Source: Tautonia sp040717455 (GTDB lineage Bacteria > Planctomycetota > Planctomycetia > Isosphaerales > Isosphaeraceae). From it: a DNA stretch of 64,000 nt. Location of the stretch: the NCBI RefSeq assembly GCF_040717455.1, contig NZ_JBFEFH010000004.1, positions 248,001 to 312,000 on the forward strand, given 5' to 3'. Position numbers and translations under genes: made by a program. The notes under the pieces were generated by a model, which saw nothing but the letters and a program-made list of their open reading frames with translations, ran no database searches and was not told where the DNA came from. Shown here one piece after another: positions 20,048 through 27,707 of the stretch; position 1 is the stretch's first letter, and every line of letters begins with the position of its first letter.

Positions 20048-21415
20048 ATGCCCTATCTGCTTGATGCGGCTTACGTCGTCTTGCTCTCGATCTGTTCGCC
20101 GGTCTTGCTGCTCCGAGCCTGGCGAGCCGGGAAGTACAGGGACGGCTACGCCCAGAAGCTTTGGGGACGGGTCCCGAGACGGTTGGGCAACGCCCCTTGT
20201 CTCTGGTTCCACGCCGTGAGCGTCGGCGAGGTGCTCCTGCTCCGCCCCTTGATCGCCGACCTGCACCGCCGGCGGCCCGACTGGGAGGTGGTCATCTCCA
20301 CGACCACCCCGACCGGCCTGGACGTCGCCCGCCGGACCTTCCCCGACCTGGTGACCTTCTACGCCCCCCTCGATTTCTCGTGGGCCGTGCGCCGGGCACT
20401 CGGCCGGGTCCGGCCGACGGCCCTGGTGCTGGTCGAGACGGAACTCTGGCCGAATCTGATCCGGGCCGCCTCGGACCAGGGCACCCGGGTGGCGGTGATC
20501 AACGGCCGGATCAGCCGACGGAGCCATCCCCGCTATCGTCGCTTCCGGAGCCTGCTCGGCCCGACCCTCCGCAGGCTCGACCTGGTGGGGGCCCAGTCGG
20601 AGGAATCCGCCTCGCGGTTCCGGGACATCGGCATGCCCGCCGACCGGGTCACGGTCACCGGCTCCATCAAGTACGACGGCTTGGAATCGCTCCGAGACGC
20701 GCCCAAGGTGCGCGCGATGCGCCGGTCGCTCGGGCTGGACGATGCGGCCGGGCCGGTCTTCGTGGCCGGCAGCACGATGGAAGGGGAGGAAGCCGTCGTG
20801 CTCCGCTCCTATCAGGCCGCCCGGGCCGAGCATCCCGGGCTCCGGCTGGTGATCGTCCCCCGCCATCCGGAACGAGGCGCCGACCTCGCGCGCTGGATCG
20901 AGGGCCAGGGGCACCCGGTCTGGCGTCGGAGCGTCGATCGCGAGCCGCCGGCCGGGCCGGCCCCGGGAGCCTCCCCCCCGGTCCTGCTCATCGACACCGT
21001 CGGCGAGCTGTCGAGCATCTGGGGGATGGCCGACCTGGCCTTCGTGGGCGGCAGCCTGTTCCCGGGCCGGGGAGGTCAGAACATGATGGAGCCATCGGCC
21101 TTCGGGGCATCGGTGCTGTTCGGCCCCCACACGAGTAACTTCCGCGAGGCGGTCGAGGGCTTGCTCGATCGCCGGGCGGCCCGGGTCGTCCGGGACGAGG
21201 CCGAGCTGACCGAGGCGCTTCGCTCCGACCTGGCCGATTCGCCCTCGGCCCGGGCTCGGGGCCAGTCGGCCCGGGGCTTCGTGCTCGCCCAGAGGGGGGC
21301 GACCGGGCGGACCCTGGGGTTGCTCGACCGGCTCGTCGGCCGGCCCCCTCGCGAGATGCAACGCCACGCCGAAGCCCTCCGACTCGGCCCCGAATCCGCC
21401 TCCTCGGCCGCGTGA
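20048..21415 (+). CDS. waaA: 3-deoxy-D-manno-octulosonic acid (Kdo) transferase
   Basis: A 455-aa glycosyltransferase of the WaaA/KdtA type, which adds Kdo to lipid A precursor at the inner membrane. An N-terminal membrane anchor (YLLDAAYVVLLSICSPVLLL) is followed by WFHAVSVGEVLLLRPLI, the TTTPTGLDVA region, LVETELWPNLI with the catalytic Glu, and the C-terminal nucleotide-sugar site VGGSLFPGRGGQNMMEPSAFG. Length is close to E. coli KdtA (425 aa). Start ATG 20048 has AGGAAAGG upstream. Its presence implies that this organism makes an LPS-like outer-membrane lipid, in line with the sugar-nucleotide genes at 12.3-14.9 kb. It follows secA by 282 bases and may be independently transcribed. Confidence 0.93.
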   Translation: MPYLLDAAYVVLLSICSPVLLLRAWRAGKYRDGYAQKLWGRVPRRLGNAPCLWFHAVSVGEVLLLRPLIADLHRRRPDWEVVISTTTPTGLDVARRTFPDLVTFYAPLDFSWAVRRALGRVRPTALVLVETELWPNLIRAASDQGTRVAVINGRISRRSHPRYRRFRSLLGPTLRRLDLVGAQSEESASRFRDIGMPADRVTVTGSIKYDGLESLRDAPKVRAMRRSLGLDDAAGPVFVAGSTMEGEEAVVLRSYQAARAEHPGLRLVIVPRHPERGADLARWIEGQGHPVWRRSVDREPPAGPAPGASPPVLLIDTVGELSSIWGMADLAFVGGSLFPGRGGQNMMEPSAFGASVLFGPHTSNFREAVEGLLDRRAARVVRDEAELTEALRSDLADSPSARARGQSARGFVLAQRGATGRTLGLLDRLVGRPPREMQRHAEALRLGPESASSAA

Positions 21416-21653
21416 TTGGCCGGAAAAGGCATTGATCGACGGCGACGCTTCCGTCAGACTGGCGGCGCGTCGGGGGCATTCCGCTTCCGGGCAGGCGCAG
21501 GGCTGCGCGGCTCGGCACCCGGATCCCCCAATCGGATTCACCCGATGTGGGGTGATCGCCCGCCTCTGACGTCCCAAGTCCGCCAGGCGGTGATGCGACC
21601 CCCGACTGACCGTATCCCTTACGGATTCCATCCGAAGCATTAAGGAGTATGCC

Positions 21654-22076
21654 ATGAGCAGCGGCGAAGGAGCGGGACCGGAAAAAGAAGGCCAAGCAGC
21701 GGCACAGGGCCAGCCCCAGGGCGCGACCACCGAGGTGTTCGTCGATGATACGAACACGGTGCCGTCGTATTCCAATTTCTGCCGGGTCACGGCGACTCCG
21801 GAAGAAGTCATCCTCGACTTCGGCCTCAACCCTCAGCCGTTCGCCACGGGTCGTCAGGACGTCAAGGCCAATCAGCGGCTGGTGATGAACTTCTACACGG
21901 CCAAGCGGCTCCTGACCGCGCTGGGCATGACCATCCAGCGGCACGAAGGGACCTTCGGCTCGATCGAGCTGGACGTCCGCCGCCGCGCCGGGGCCTTCCA
22001 GGCGCAGACCCGGCCCCAGGGGGGCGGGACCGGCCCTCAGGGGGTTGTCGGCTCTCCTGGGCCCTCCTCCGAGTAA
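21654..22076 (+). CDS. DUF3467 domain protein
   Basis: A 140-aa protein. The core (about 25-115) reads EVFVDDTNTVPSYSNFCRVTATPEEVILDFGL, then RLVMNFYTAKRLLTALGMTI. This matches the DUF3467 family, small beta-rich cytoplasmic proteins of unknown function found in planctomycetes, Bacteroidetes and others. Both ends are low-complexity (Gly, Gln, Pro). AAGGAG lies about 5 bases before the ATG at 21654, a strong ribosome-binding site, which suggests high expression. The gene stands alone and is followed by a strong Rho-independent terminator. The biochemical role is unknown. Confidence 0.85.
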   Translation: MSSGEGAGPEKEGQAAAQGQPQGATTEVFVDDTNTVPSYSNFCRVTATPEEVILDFGLNPQPFATGRQDVKANQRLVMNFYTAKRLLTALGMTIQRHEGTFGSIELDVRRRAGAFQAQTRPQGGGTGPQGVVGSPGPSSE

Positions 22077-22086
22077 CGGCCTCTTT

Positions 22087-22111
22087 GATCCTCGCCTTGC
22101 AATCGAGGATC
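22087..22111 (+). other. 8-bp hairpin after the DUF3467 gene
   Basis: GATCCTCG (22087-22094) and CGAGGATC (22104-22111) form a perfect stem with a 9-base loop, 10 bases after the stop codon. With the terminator 25 bases further on it may protect the 3' end of the transcript. Confidence 0.4.
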
Positions 22112-22135
22112 GTTCGACGCAAGACGCCATCGCCT

Positions 22136-22175
22136 CGCCGGGGTTGTCCGTACGCGGACGGTCCCGGCGTTTTTT
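22136..22175 (+). terminator. Rho-independent terminator of the DUF3467 gene
   Basis: Outer stem CGCCGGG (22136-22142) pairs with CCCGGCG (22163-22169). Inner stem GTCCG (22146-22150) pairs with CGGAC (22155-22159). TTTTTT (22170-22175) follows directly. This is one of the clearest terminators in the window. Confidence 0.85.
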
Positions 22176-22491
22176 CATGCGCGGAGTCCAGGAAAGGAGG
22201 CCCGGTACCCGGCGGTGACAGCTGGTGCTTCTCCTCCGGGATTCGACCGGAATGGAAATCCCGCTCGGTGCCTTTGATTCGGGTTGACTCATGCCGACCC
22301 CGTCGATCGTCCGATCAAAACGATGAGTCTGAATGAGCGGCCTGCGCCCGCTAATCGCGCCGGTTGCTGGAGCCGCCGGTGACGATTCGAGATTTGCTGA
22401 GATGCGGGCGCCCTCGACGCCGATACCGAGGGGCGCCGGGCGTTTCGGCCTCGGTCCAGGATGGTCGAGTCAGCCCTAAGGAGAGAACCGA

Positions 22492-25400
22492 ATGTCCCAG
22501 CCAAACCGCTCGCGGGCGCGGGCCCAGAAGCCTCGGAGCCGTCAACGCCTTCAGATCGAGTCGATCCAGCAACTCGAGACGAAGCAGCTCCTCGCGCCCT
22601 ATCTTCCGACTGCGGCGCGTATCGCGGTCTTCGACCCCTTCGACGAGCAGGCCGACAACGTCAATCGCGGCGTGATCACGGTCGAGCCGGGCGACACGTC
22701 CGCGTTCAGTGCCGCGCCGTATGTCTCGGTCTCGCAACTGACCCCGACCGCGGCGTTCGACAACAACATCGTCCGGATCGAGGCCGGCCCGGGGGGCGAC
22801 TTCGGCAAGAACGTCTACGCGATCACCCGGGGGAACAACGACGCCGGCCCTCCGATCGAGACCGGAGGGCGCCCGGGCGTGATCTATCGCATCGACCCGG
22901 CCACGGGCAACGCGAACGTCTTCTTCGACCTGAACACGGTCCTGAACCAGATCTCGCCCGGCACGACGGCCGAGAACTCGGCCGGGATCGAGACCGGCCT
23001 GGTCAATTGGTACGACATCACCTTCGATACCGAGGGGACGTTCGACGGCCTGCCGTCGATGTTCGTCGCCTCGGTCGACCGCACCGATCCGCTGAAGAAC
23101 GCGATCTACCGGATCGGCCCCGACGGGTCCTTCATGGGCCTCTACCTCGTCTTCGCCGAGGGGCAGGACACCGGGAACCTGGTCCGACGCCCGAGCGCCG
23201 TCCATGTGCCCCCGGCCCAGCAGCAGGACTTCCTGCGGGGCATGTTCGCCGGGTCGGGCACGAACGCCCCGGGCTTCACCGCCCTGTTCTTCGACGCCAA
23301 CCAGATGCAAGGGGCCCAGGTCATCTCCGGCCCCCTGCCGCAGGGGGTGAGCGACACCCGATTGACCTTCGGGCCGCAGGTCGGGCTGACCTCGGCCAAT
23401 AACGACTACATCTCTCAGGTCTACTCGGCCTTCACCGACTTCGGGACGCCCGGCATCCCCGGCTTCAGCAACCCCGACCCGGGGGTCAGCGGCATCCAGG
23501 GGACCAACGGTGACCTGCTGATCCGCAACAACACCGGCCCGGGCAACAACGTGATCGTGGCGAATGCCGGGATCCAGGGCCTGGTGCTGGGACCTTTCCC
23601 CGAAGAGTTGGTGGAGCTGGCAACCACCCAGGCCGACGCGACGAACCCCTCGGGCATCGACCGCCTCTCGGCCGTCGGGACCCCGTTCCGCCGCTTCCAG
23701 GACATCGCGTTCGACGAATTCGGCTTCTTCTCGTACGGGACGACCGTCGAGGGCGGCGGCGCGGGGGCGTTGCCGGTCATCGGCGACCCCACCTTCGCCG
23801 GCAGCATGTTCGTCGCCGACCTGGCCTCCGGCCTGGCGGTGGGCGTCGACATCCCCGGCGTCGACGGCGCGCTCGAAGGGACCCTCGTCCTGCCGGTCCA
23901 GGGCGGCGGCACGGGCGGGATCGTGGTCGACCCGGCGAATCCGTCTCAGTTGACCGTCGACGTCCCGGGCAGCAACCTCGGCGGCCGGGTCGTCCGGGTG
24001 CTGCCCGACGGCACCGTGACGCCCTTCGCCGAGGGCTTCAACACCTCGGGCGAGCGGGGTTCGGGCAGCTTCGTCGAGTCGAGCCTGAGCATCACCTTCT
24101 CGGCCGACGGCACGACGCTCTACGTGGCCGACAACGACGGCATCTGGCAGTTCAAGTCGACCCTGAGCCTGGCCCACTCCACCGCGGGCGAGCTGGTCGG
24201 CCTGGGCGACCTCCGGACGCTCGGCGTGCCGTTCCAGGGCGAGGGGACCGCGGTCGCGGTGGTCGACACGGGGATCGACGCCCAGACCCCTCAATTGCGA
24301 GGCCGGGTCGCGCCGGGCCGGAACATCTTCACCGGGGCGGCCGGGAACGACGACCTGGGCGCGGGCAACGGGCACGGCACGCTCGTCGCGGGGGTGATCT
24401 CCCAGTTCGTCCCGCAGGCCACCTTGCAGCCGGTCAACGTCTTCAGCCCGCTCGCCTCGGGCACGACGAACCAGGCCTTCTACGACGCCATCCGATACGT
24501 GGCCGACACCCCCTTCGTCAACGACCCGGTCCGCCCGGGGCGGGTCGACCGGGTGGTGGCCTCGAACTTCGGCTTCGGGACGACCACGACCTTCGACACC
24601 GAAGGGACGGCCTTCCGCCAGAACAAGCAGCTCGTCATCGCCCTGAAGAACCAGATGCAGCGCCTGCTGCACCGGGGGATCACGCCGATCGCCGCGTCCG
24701 GCCAGTTCGGCGACCCGAACACCCCGGAAATCGGCAACATCAACGGCGAGCCGATCCCGGCGATCCTCAACGAGGTCATCTCGGTCACCGGCTCGTACGC
24801 GTTCCCGTTCCGGAACGGCCCGACGACGCCCCCGACCGACCCCGCGCCCGGCCCGCTGGGGAGGCTCTTCCCGCCCGCGGCCTTGGCTCCGGACCTCACC
24901 ACGCTGCCGGCCATCGCCGCCAACGACCTGACGATCTTCGCGGATCGCCTGCTCTCGGCCGCGAACCGGACGCACACGACCGACTTCGCCGCCCCGGCGA
25001 TCGGCGTGCCGACCTACCGCCGGACCTTCGTCGGAGACGGCAACAGCCACCTCGTTTTCGACGAGACGGGGACCTCGCTCTCCTCGGGCATGGTCACCGG
25101 GTCGTTCTCGCTGCTGGCCTCGGCCCTCGACTACTACAGCAAGCTGTCGGCGAACACCTCGACCGTCAGCGCCTACCTGACCTCGCCGGTCGGGTCGACG
25201 GCCCTCGACTTCGGCCCCGGCATGATCCGGAACCTCGAAGCCTACGCCAACCCGCACGGGATCAACTCGATCCTGCAGTGGACCGCCGTCCCGGCCGAAG
25301 ACGCCGACATCCCCGGCGACGAGGTGGTCGATCAGCTCCAGCCGTTCTCGCTCGGCACGCCGGCCTTCTATCGGGAATTCTCCCGAGTGGATGTCGGCAA

Positions 25401-26448
25401 CGCGGTGGCGGCGATCGAGGGATCCATCGCCCTGCCGTACCTGTTCAATACCGGGGCGATCGACCTCATCGACTCCAATAACAACGGGTTCATCACGGCC
25501 CAGGAGATCGAGAACTTCGTCTCGAAGTCCAATACCATCGGCATGCCCGAGGCCGGGGCCATGGCCCGTCTGCTCGGCGGCACGGCCCGACCGCCCGGGG
25601 AAGACCCGGTGGAAGGCCCCCGGAACTTCATCAGCTCGGTCGTGCTGACCGACGAGGTCGCCCCCCTGGGCCTGACCAGCCAGTTCGAGCAGCCGGGAGA
25701 GCTGAACGTCTATCAGCGGCGGTTCAACTTCTTCGACTACTCGGCCGACGGGAAGCTCGACGGCGTCGTCTCGGTCCAGCAGTTCGAGATGCTGGCACAC
25801 ACGCTGCTGCCGGCCCCCGACAGCTTCGTGATCAACGATCGCCAGCGCGGTTCGGCCGGCGGTTACCTGATCGACGGGACGCCGGTCCGGAACTGGACCG
25901 ACCTGCAGCGAATCCTGCCGACGTACGCCTTCGTGCCCCCGCAGATCACGCAGCGGTTCCGGAACTACACCCCCAACCGCTTCGGCATCAACCGGGGCGT
26001 GGGGGTGAACGATCCGGGGGCAGGGCCGTTCTACGCCCTCTTCCAGACCGAGCCGGGCCAGCGCCCCGAGCGATCTCCGGGCCGCAACCGGCCCGAGACT
26101 CCCCAGGCCCCGACCAACCCCGGCCCGTCCCAGGACGACGTGGCCACCCCGGTCGCCCCGCCGGCGGCCGCCCCGACCCCCGACGCCCCCCGGCCTCCCT
26201 TCACGGCTTCGGAGGTCAACATCGGGTCGTTCTACGATCGCTACCTCAACGTGGCGCAGCGGACCATCCGGACCCCCGGATCGCTCACCACGGCCGCCTC
26301 GACCACCGAGGAGGCCGAGGCGGCCGCGTCGACCGCCCCCCAGCGGGATCCGAGGGCGTACGACCTGATCCTCGGCCAGTTCGGCGAGGAATCCGGGAAC
26401 CCGAGGGTCAAGTCGGCCCTGTCCCGGCTGCGGCCTGACCAGGCCTGA
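22492..26448 (+). CDS. large exported S8 (subtilisin-family) peptidase with EF-hand-like loops
   Basis: A 1318-aa protein. The basic N-terminus with IQQLETKQLLAPYLP resembles the LEPR-x-LL surface-protein motif of planctomycetes, so it is probably cell-surface. Residues about 40-560 are beta-rich and contain strand pairs typical of a propeller-like sensor part. A subtilisin domain follows: Asp592 in AVVDTGID, His628 in GNGHGTLVAGV, Ser862 in GTSLSSGMVTG. The usual oxyanion-hole Asn is replaced by Gln738 (ASGQFGD). Calcium-type loops DSNNNGFITAQE (about 993) and DYSADGKLDG (about 1082) follow, then a Pro-rich, low-complexity tail. AAGGAG precedes ATG 22492. It stands alone between two terminators. 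Substrate unknown. Confidence 0.85.
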   Translation: MSQPNRSRARAQKPRSRQRLQIESIQQLETKQLLAPYLPTAARIAVFDPFDEQADNVNRGVITVEPGDTSAFSAAPYVSVSQLTPTAAFDNNIVRIEAGPGGDFGKNVYAITRGNNDAGPPIETGGRPGVIYRIDPATGNANVFFDLNTVLNQISPGTTAENSAGIETGLVNWYDITFDTEGTFDGLPSMFVASVDRTDPLKNAIYRIGPDGSFMGLYLVFAEGQDTGNLVRRPSAVHVPPAQQQDFLRGMFAGSGTNAPGFTALFFDANQMQGAQVISGPLPQGVSDTRLTFGPQVGLTSANNDYISQVYSAFTDFGTPGIPGFSNPDPGVSGIQGTNGDLLIRNNTGPGNNVIVANAGIQGLVLGPFPEELVELATTQADATNPSGIDRLSAVGTPFRRFQDIAFDEFGFFSYGTTVEGGGAGALPVIGDPTFAGSMFVADLASGLAVGVDIPGVDGALEGTLVLPVQGGGTGGIVVDPANPSQLTVDVPGSNLGGRVVRVLPDGTVTPFAEGFNTSGERGSGSFVESSLSITFSADGTTLYVADNDGIWQFKSTLSLAHSTAGELVGLGDLRTLGVPFQGEGTAVAVVDTGIDAQTPQLRGRVAPGRNIFTGAAGNDDLGAGNGHGTLVAGVISQFVPQATLQPVNVFSPLASGTTNQAFYDAIRYVADTPFVNDPVRPGRVDRVVASNFGFGTTTTFDTEGTAFRQNKQLVIALKNQMQRLLHRGITPIAASGQFGDPNTPEIGNINGEPIPAILNEVISVTGSYAFPFRNGPTTPPTDPAPGPLGRLFPPAALAPDLTTLPAIAANDLTIFADRLLSAANRTHTTDFAAPAIGVPTYRRTFVGDGNSHLVFDETGTSLSSGMVTGSFSLLASALDYYSKLSANTSTVSAYLTSPVGSTALDFGPGMIRNLEAYANPHGINSILQWTAVPAEDADIPGDEVVDQLQPFSLGTPAFYREFSRVDVGNAVAAIEGSIALPYLFNTGAIDLIDSNNNGFITAQEIENFVSKSNTIGMPEAGAMARLLGGTARPPGEDPVEGPRNFISSVVLTDEVAPLGLTSQFEQPGELNVYQRRFNFFDYSADGKLDGVVSVQQFEMLAHTLLPAPDSFVINDRQRGSAGGYLIDGTPVRNWTDLQRILPTYAFVPPQITQRFRNYTPNRFGINRGVGVNDPGAGPFYALFQTEPGQRPERSPGRNRPETPQAPTNPGPSQDDVATPVAPPAAAPTPDAPRPPFTASEVNIGSFYDRYLNVAQRTIRTPGSLTTAASTTEEAEAAASTAPQRDPRAYDLILGQFGEESGNPRVKSALSRLRPDQA

Positions 26449-26483
26449 CCCGGGGGGCTCAGCCCCCTTGATCAGCAGCACGA

Positions 26484-26524
26484 GCGAGCCGGCCGGCCCC
26501 TCCCACGAGGGCCGGCCGGCTCGC
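26484..26524 (+). terminator. 16-bp hairpin after the S8 peptidase gene
   Basis: A perfect 16-bp stem (left arm 26484-26499, right arm 26509-26524, arms beginning GCGAGCCGGCC and GGGCCGGCC) with a 9-base loop lies 36 bases after the stop. Only CCCCGTTT follows, so the U-tract is poor. A second small stem (GGGGG/CCCCC) is at about 26453-26467. Probably ends peptidase transcription. Confidence 0.6.
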
Positions 26525-26699
26525 CCCCGTTTCGGCCACCCGATCGATTCCGGACTGGCTTCTTGACCGGACTCCGTGGCGAACCGTCTGATAGAGCCGC
26601 TTGACCGCCGCCGGACCTGGTCGCATGCACGGAAGTCCTGGCACCGAGTGCTCGAAGACCGCCTCCGATCATCCCGCCGAACCCAGGCCAGAACCCTCG

Positions 26700-27677
26700 A
26701 TGAACCCGACTGACGAACCGTTGAACGCCGACGTGTCCGACTGGGCTGCCCGCGTCAGGCAAGAAATCGACAAGGTCTACGTCGGCCAGCAACCGCTGGT
26801 CCGAGGGGTTTTGATCGCCTTGCTCGCGCAGGGGCATGTCCTGATCGAGAGCGTGCCGGGCCTGGGCAAGACCCTGCTCGTCAGGGTCCTCGGCCGGGTG
26901 CTCGGATGCCACTTCAACCGCATCCAGTTCACTCCCGACCTGATGCCCTCAGACATCACGGGGACCTCGATCTACGAGGAACACACCGGCGCCTTCCGAT
27001 TCCGACCCGGCCCCGTCTTCACGCAGCTCTTGCTGGCCGATGAGATCAACCGCTCCCCGGCCAAGACCCACGCGGCCTTGCTCGAAATCATGCAGGAAGC
27101 CCGGGTGACGGTCGATGGCCAGGCCCATGTCCTGGAACCCCCGTTCCTGGTCATGGCCACGCAGAACCCGATCGAGTCCGAGGGGACGTACAACCTGCCG
27201 GAAGCCCAGCTCGACCGCTTCCTGTTCAAGCTCGTGGCCGACTATCCGTCGCTCCGGGAGGAGGCCGACATCCTCCGCCTCCATACCGAGGGACGCAGCC
27301 CCGACTCGATCCTGGCCGATCGCGTGGCGACCGTGACCACCCCGGCCGAGGTCCTGGAGATGCAAAGGCGATGCGGCGAGATCCTCGCCGACGATCGCCT
27401 GATCGAATACATCACGGCCATCGTGCGGCGGACCCGGGAGTGGCCGGCCTTCTCGATCGGGGCCTCGCCGCGGGCCGGCGTGGCGATGCTCCGCGGTGCC
27501 CGGGCCTCCGCCGCGCTCGAAGGGCGCGATTATGTCATCCCGGATGACGTGATCGACGTCACCCTGCCCGCGCTCCGCCATCGGGTGATCCTGACCCCCG
27601 AATCGGAGATCGAGGGCAGGCGCGTCGATGACCTGCTGGGCGAGTTGCTGCGATCGGTCGAGGTCCCGAGGGAGTGA
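26700..27677 (+). CDS. MoxR-family AAA+ ATPase
   Basis: A 325-aa AAA+ ATPase of the MoxR/RavA group (AAA_3), thought to act as a chaperone in assembling metal centres or membrane complexes. Walker A is SVPGLGKTLL (about 51-60), Walker B is LLADEINRSPAKTHAALLEIMQE, and sensor 1 is MATQNPIESEGTYNLPEAQLDRF, with sensor 2 near SPRAGVAML. Length is normal. MoxR genes are usually followed by DUF58 and von Willebrand A genes. Here the next gene is the convergent uvrA, so this copy is an orphan. Start ATG 26700 was chosen because MNPTDEPLNADVSDW leads straight into the family core. Confidence 0.92.
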   Translation: MNPTDEPLNADVSDWAARVRQEIDKVYVGQQPLVRGVLIALLAQGHVLIESVPGLGKTLLVRVLGRVLGCHFNRIQFTPDLMPSDITGTSIYEEHTGAFRFRPGPVFTQLLLADEINRSPAKTHAALLEIMQEARVTVDGQAHVLEPPFLVMATQNPIESEGTYNLPEAQLDRFLFKLVADYPSLREEADILRLHTEGRSPDSILADRVATVTTPAEVLEMQRRCGEILADDRLIEYITAIVRRTREWPAFSIGASPRAGVAMLRGARASAALEGRDYVIPDDVIDVTLPALRHRVILTPESEIEGRRVDDLLGELLRSVEVPRE

Positions 27678-27707
27678 CCGCCTCGACTCGACGCGCGAGT
27701 CCCCCGG

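Larger units (their letters stand above)
22077..22491. other. intergenic region with terminator and protease leader
   Basis: 415 bases. The first part holds a 8-bp hairpin (22087-22111) and the terminator at 22136-22175. The second part, about 315 bases, is the leader of the exported protease gene. It contains two more potential stems (GGGATT/AATCCC at 22238-22262; a bulged 10-bp stem at 22407-22437) and ends in AAGGAG 11 bases before the start codon. No open frame looks real. Confidence 0.5.

Noticed and set aside
22351..26481. Long open frame (about 1376 codons) antisense to the S8 peptidase
   Set aside because: Shadow frame caused by third-position GC; no motifs, runs of Arg, Gly and Val.
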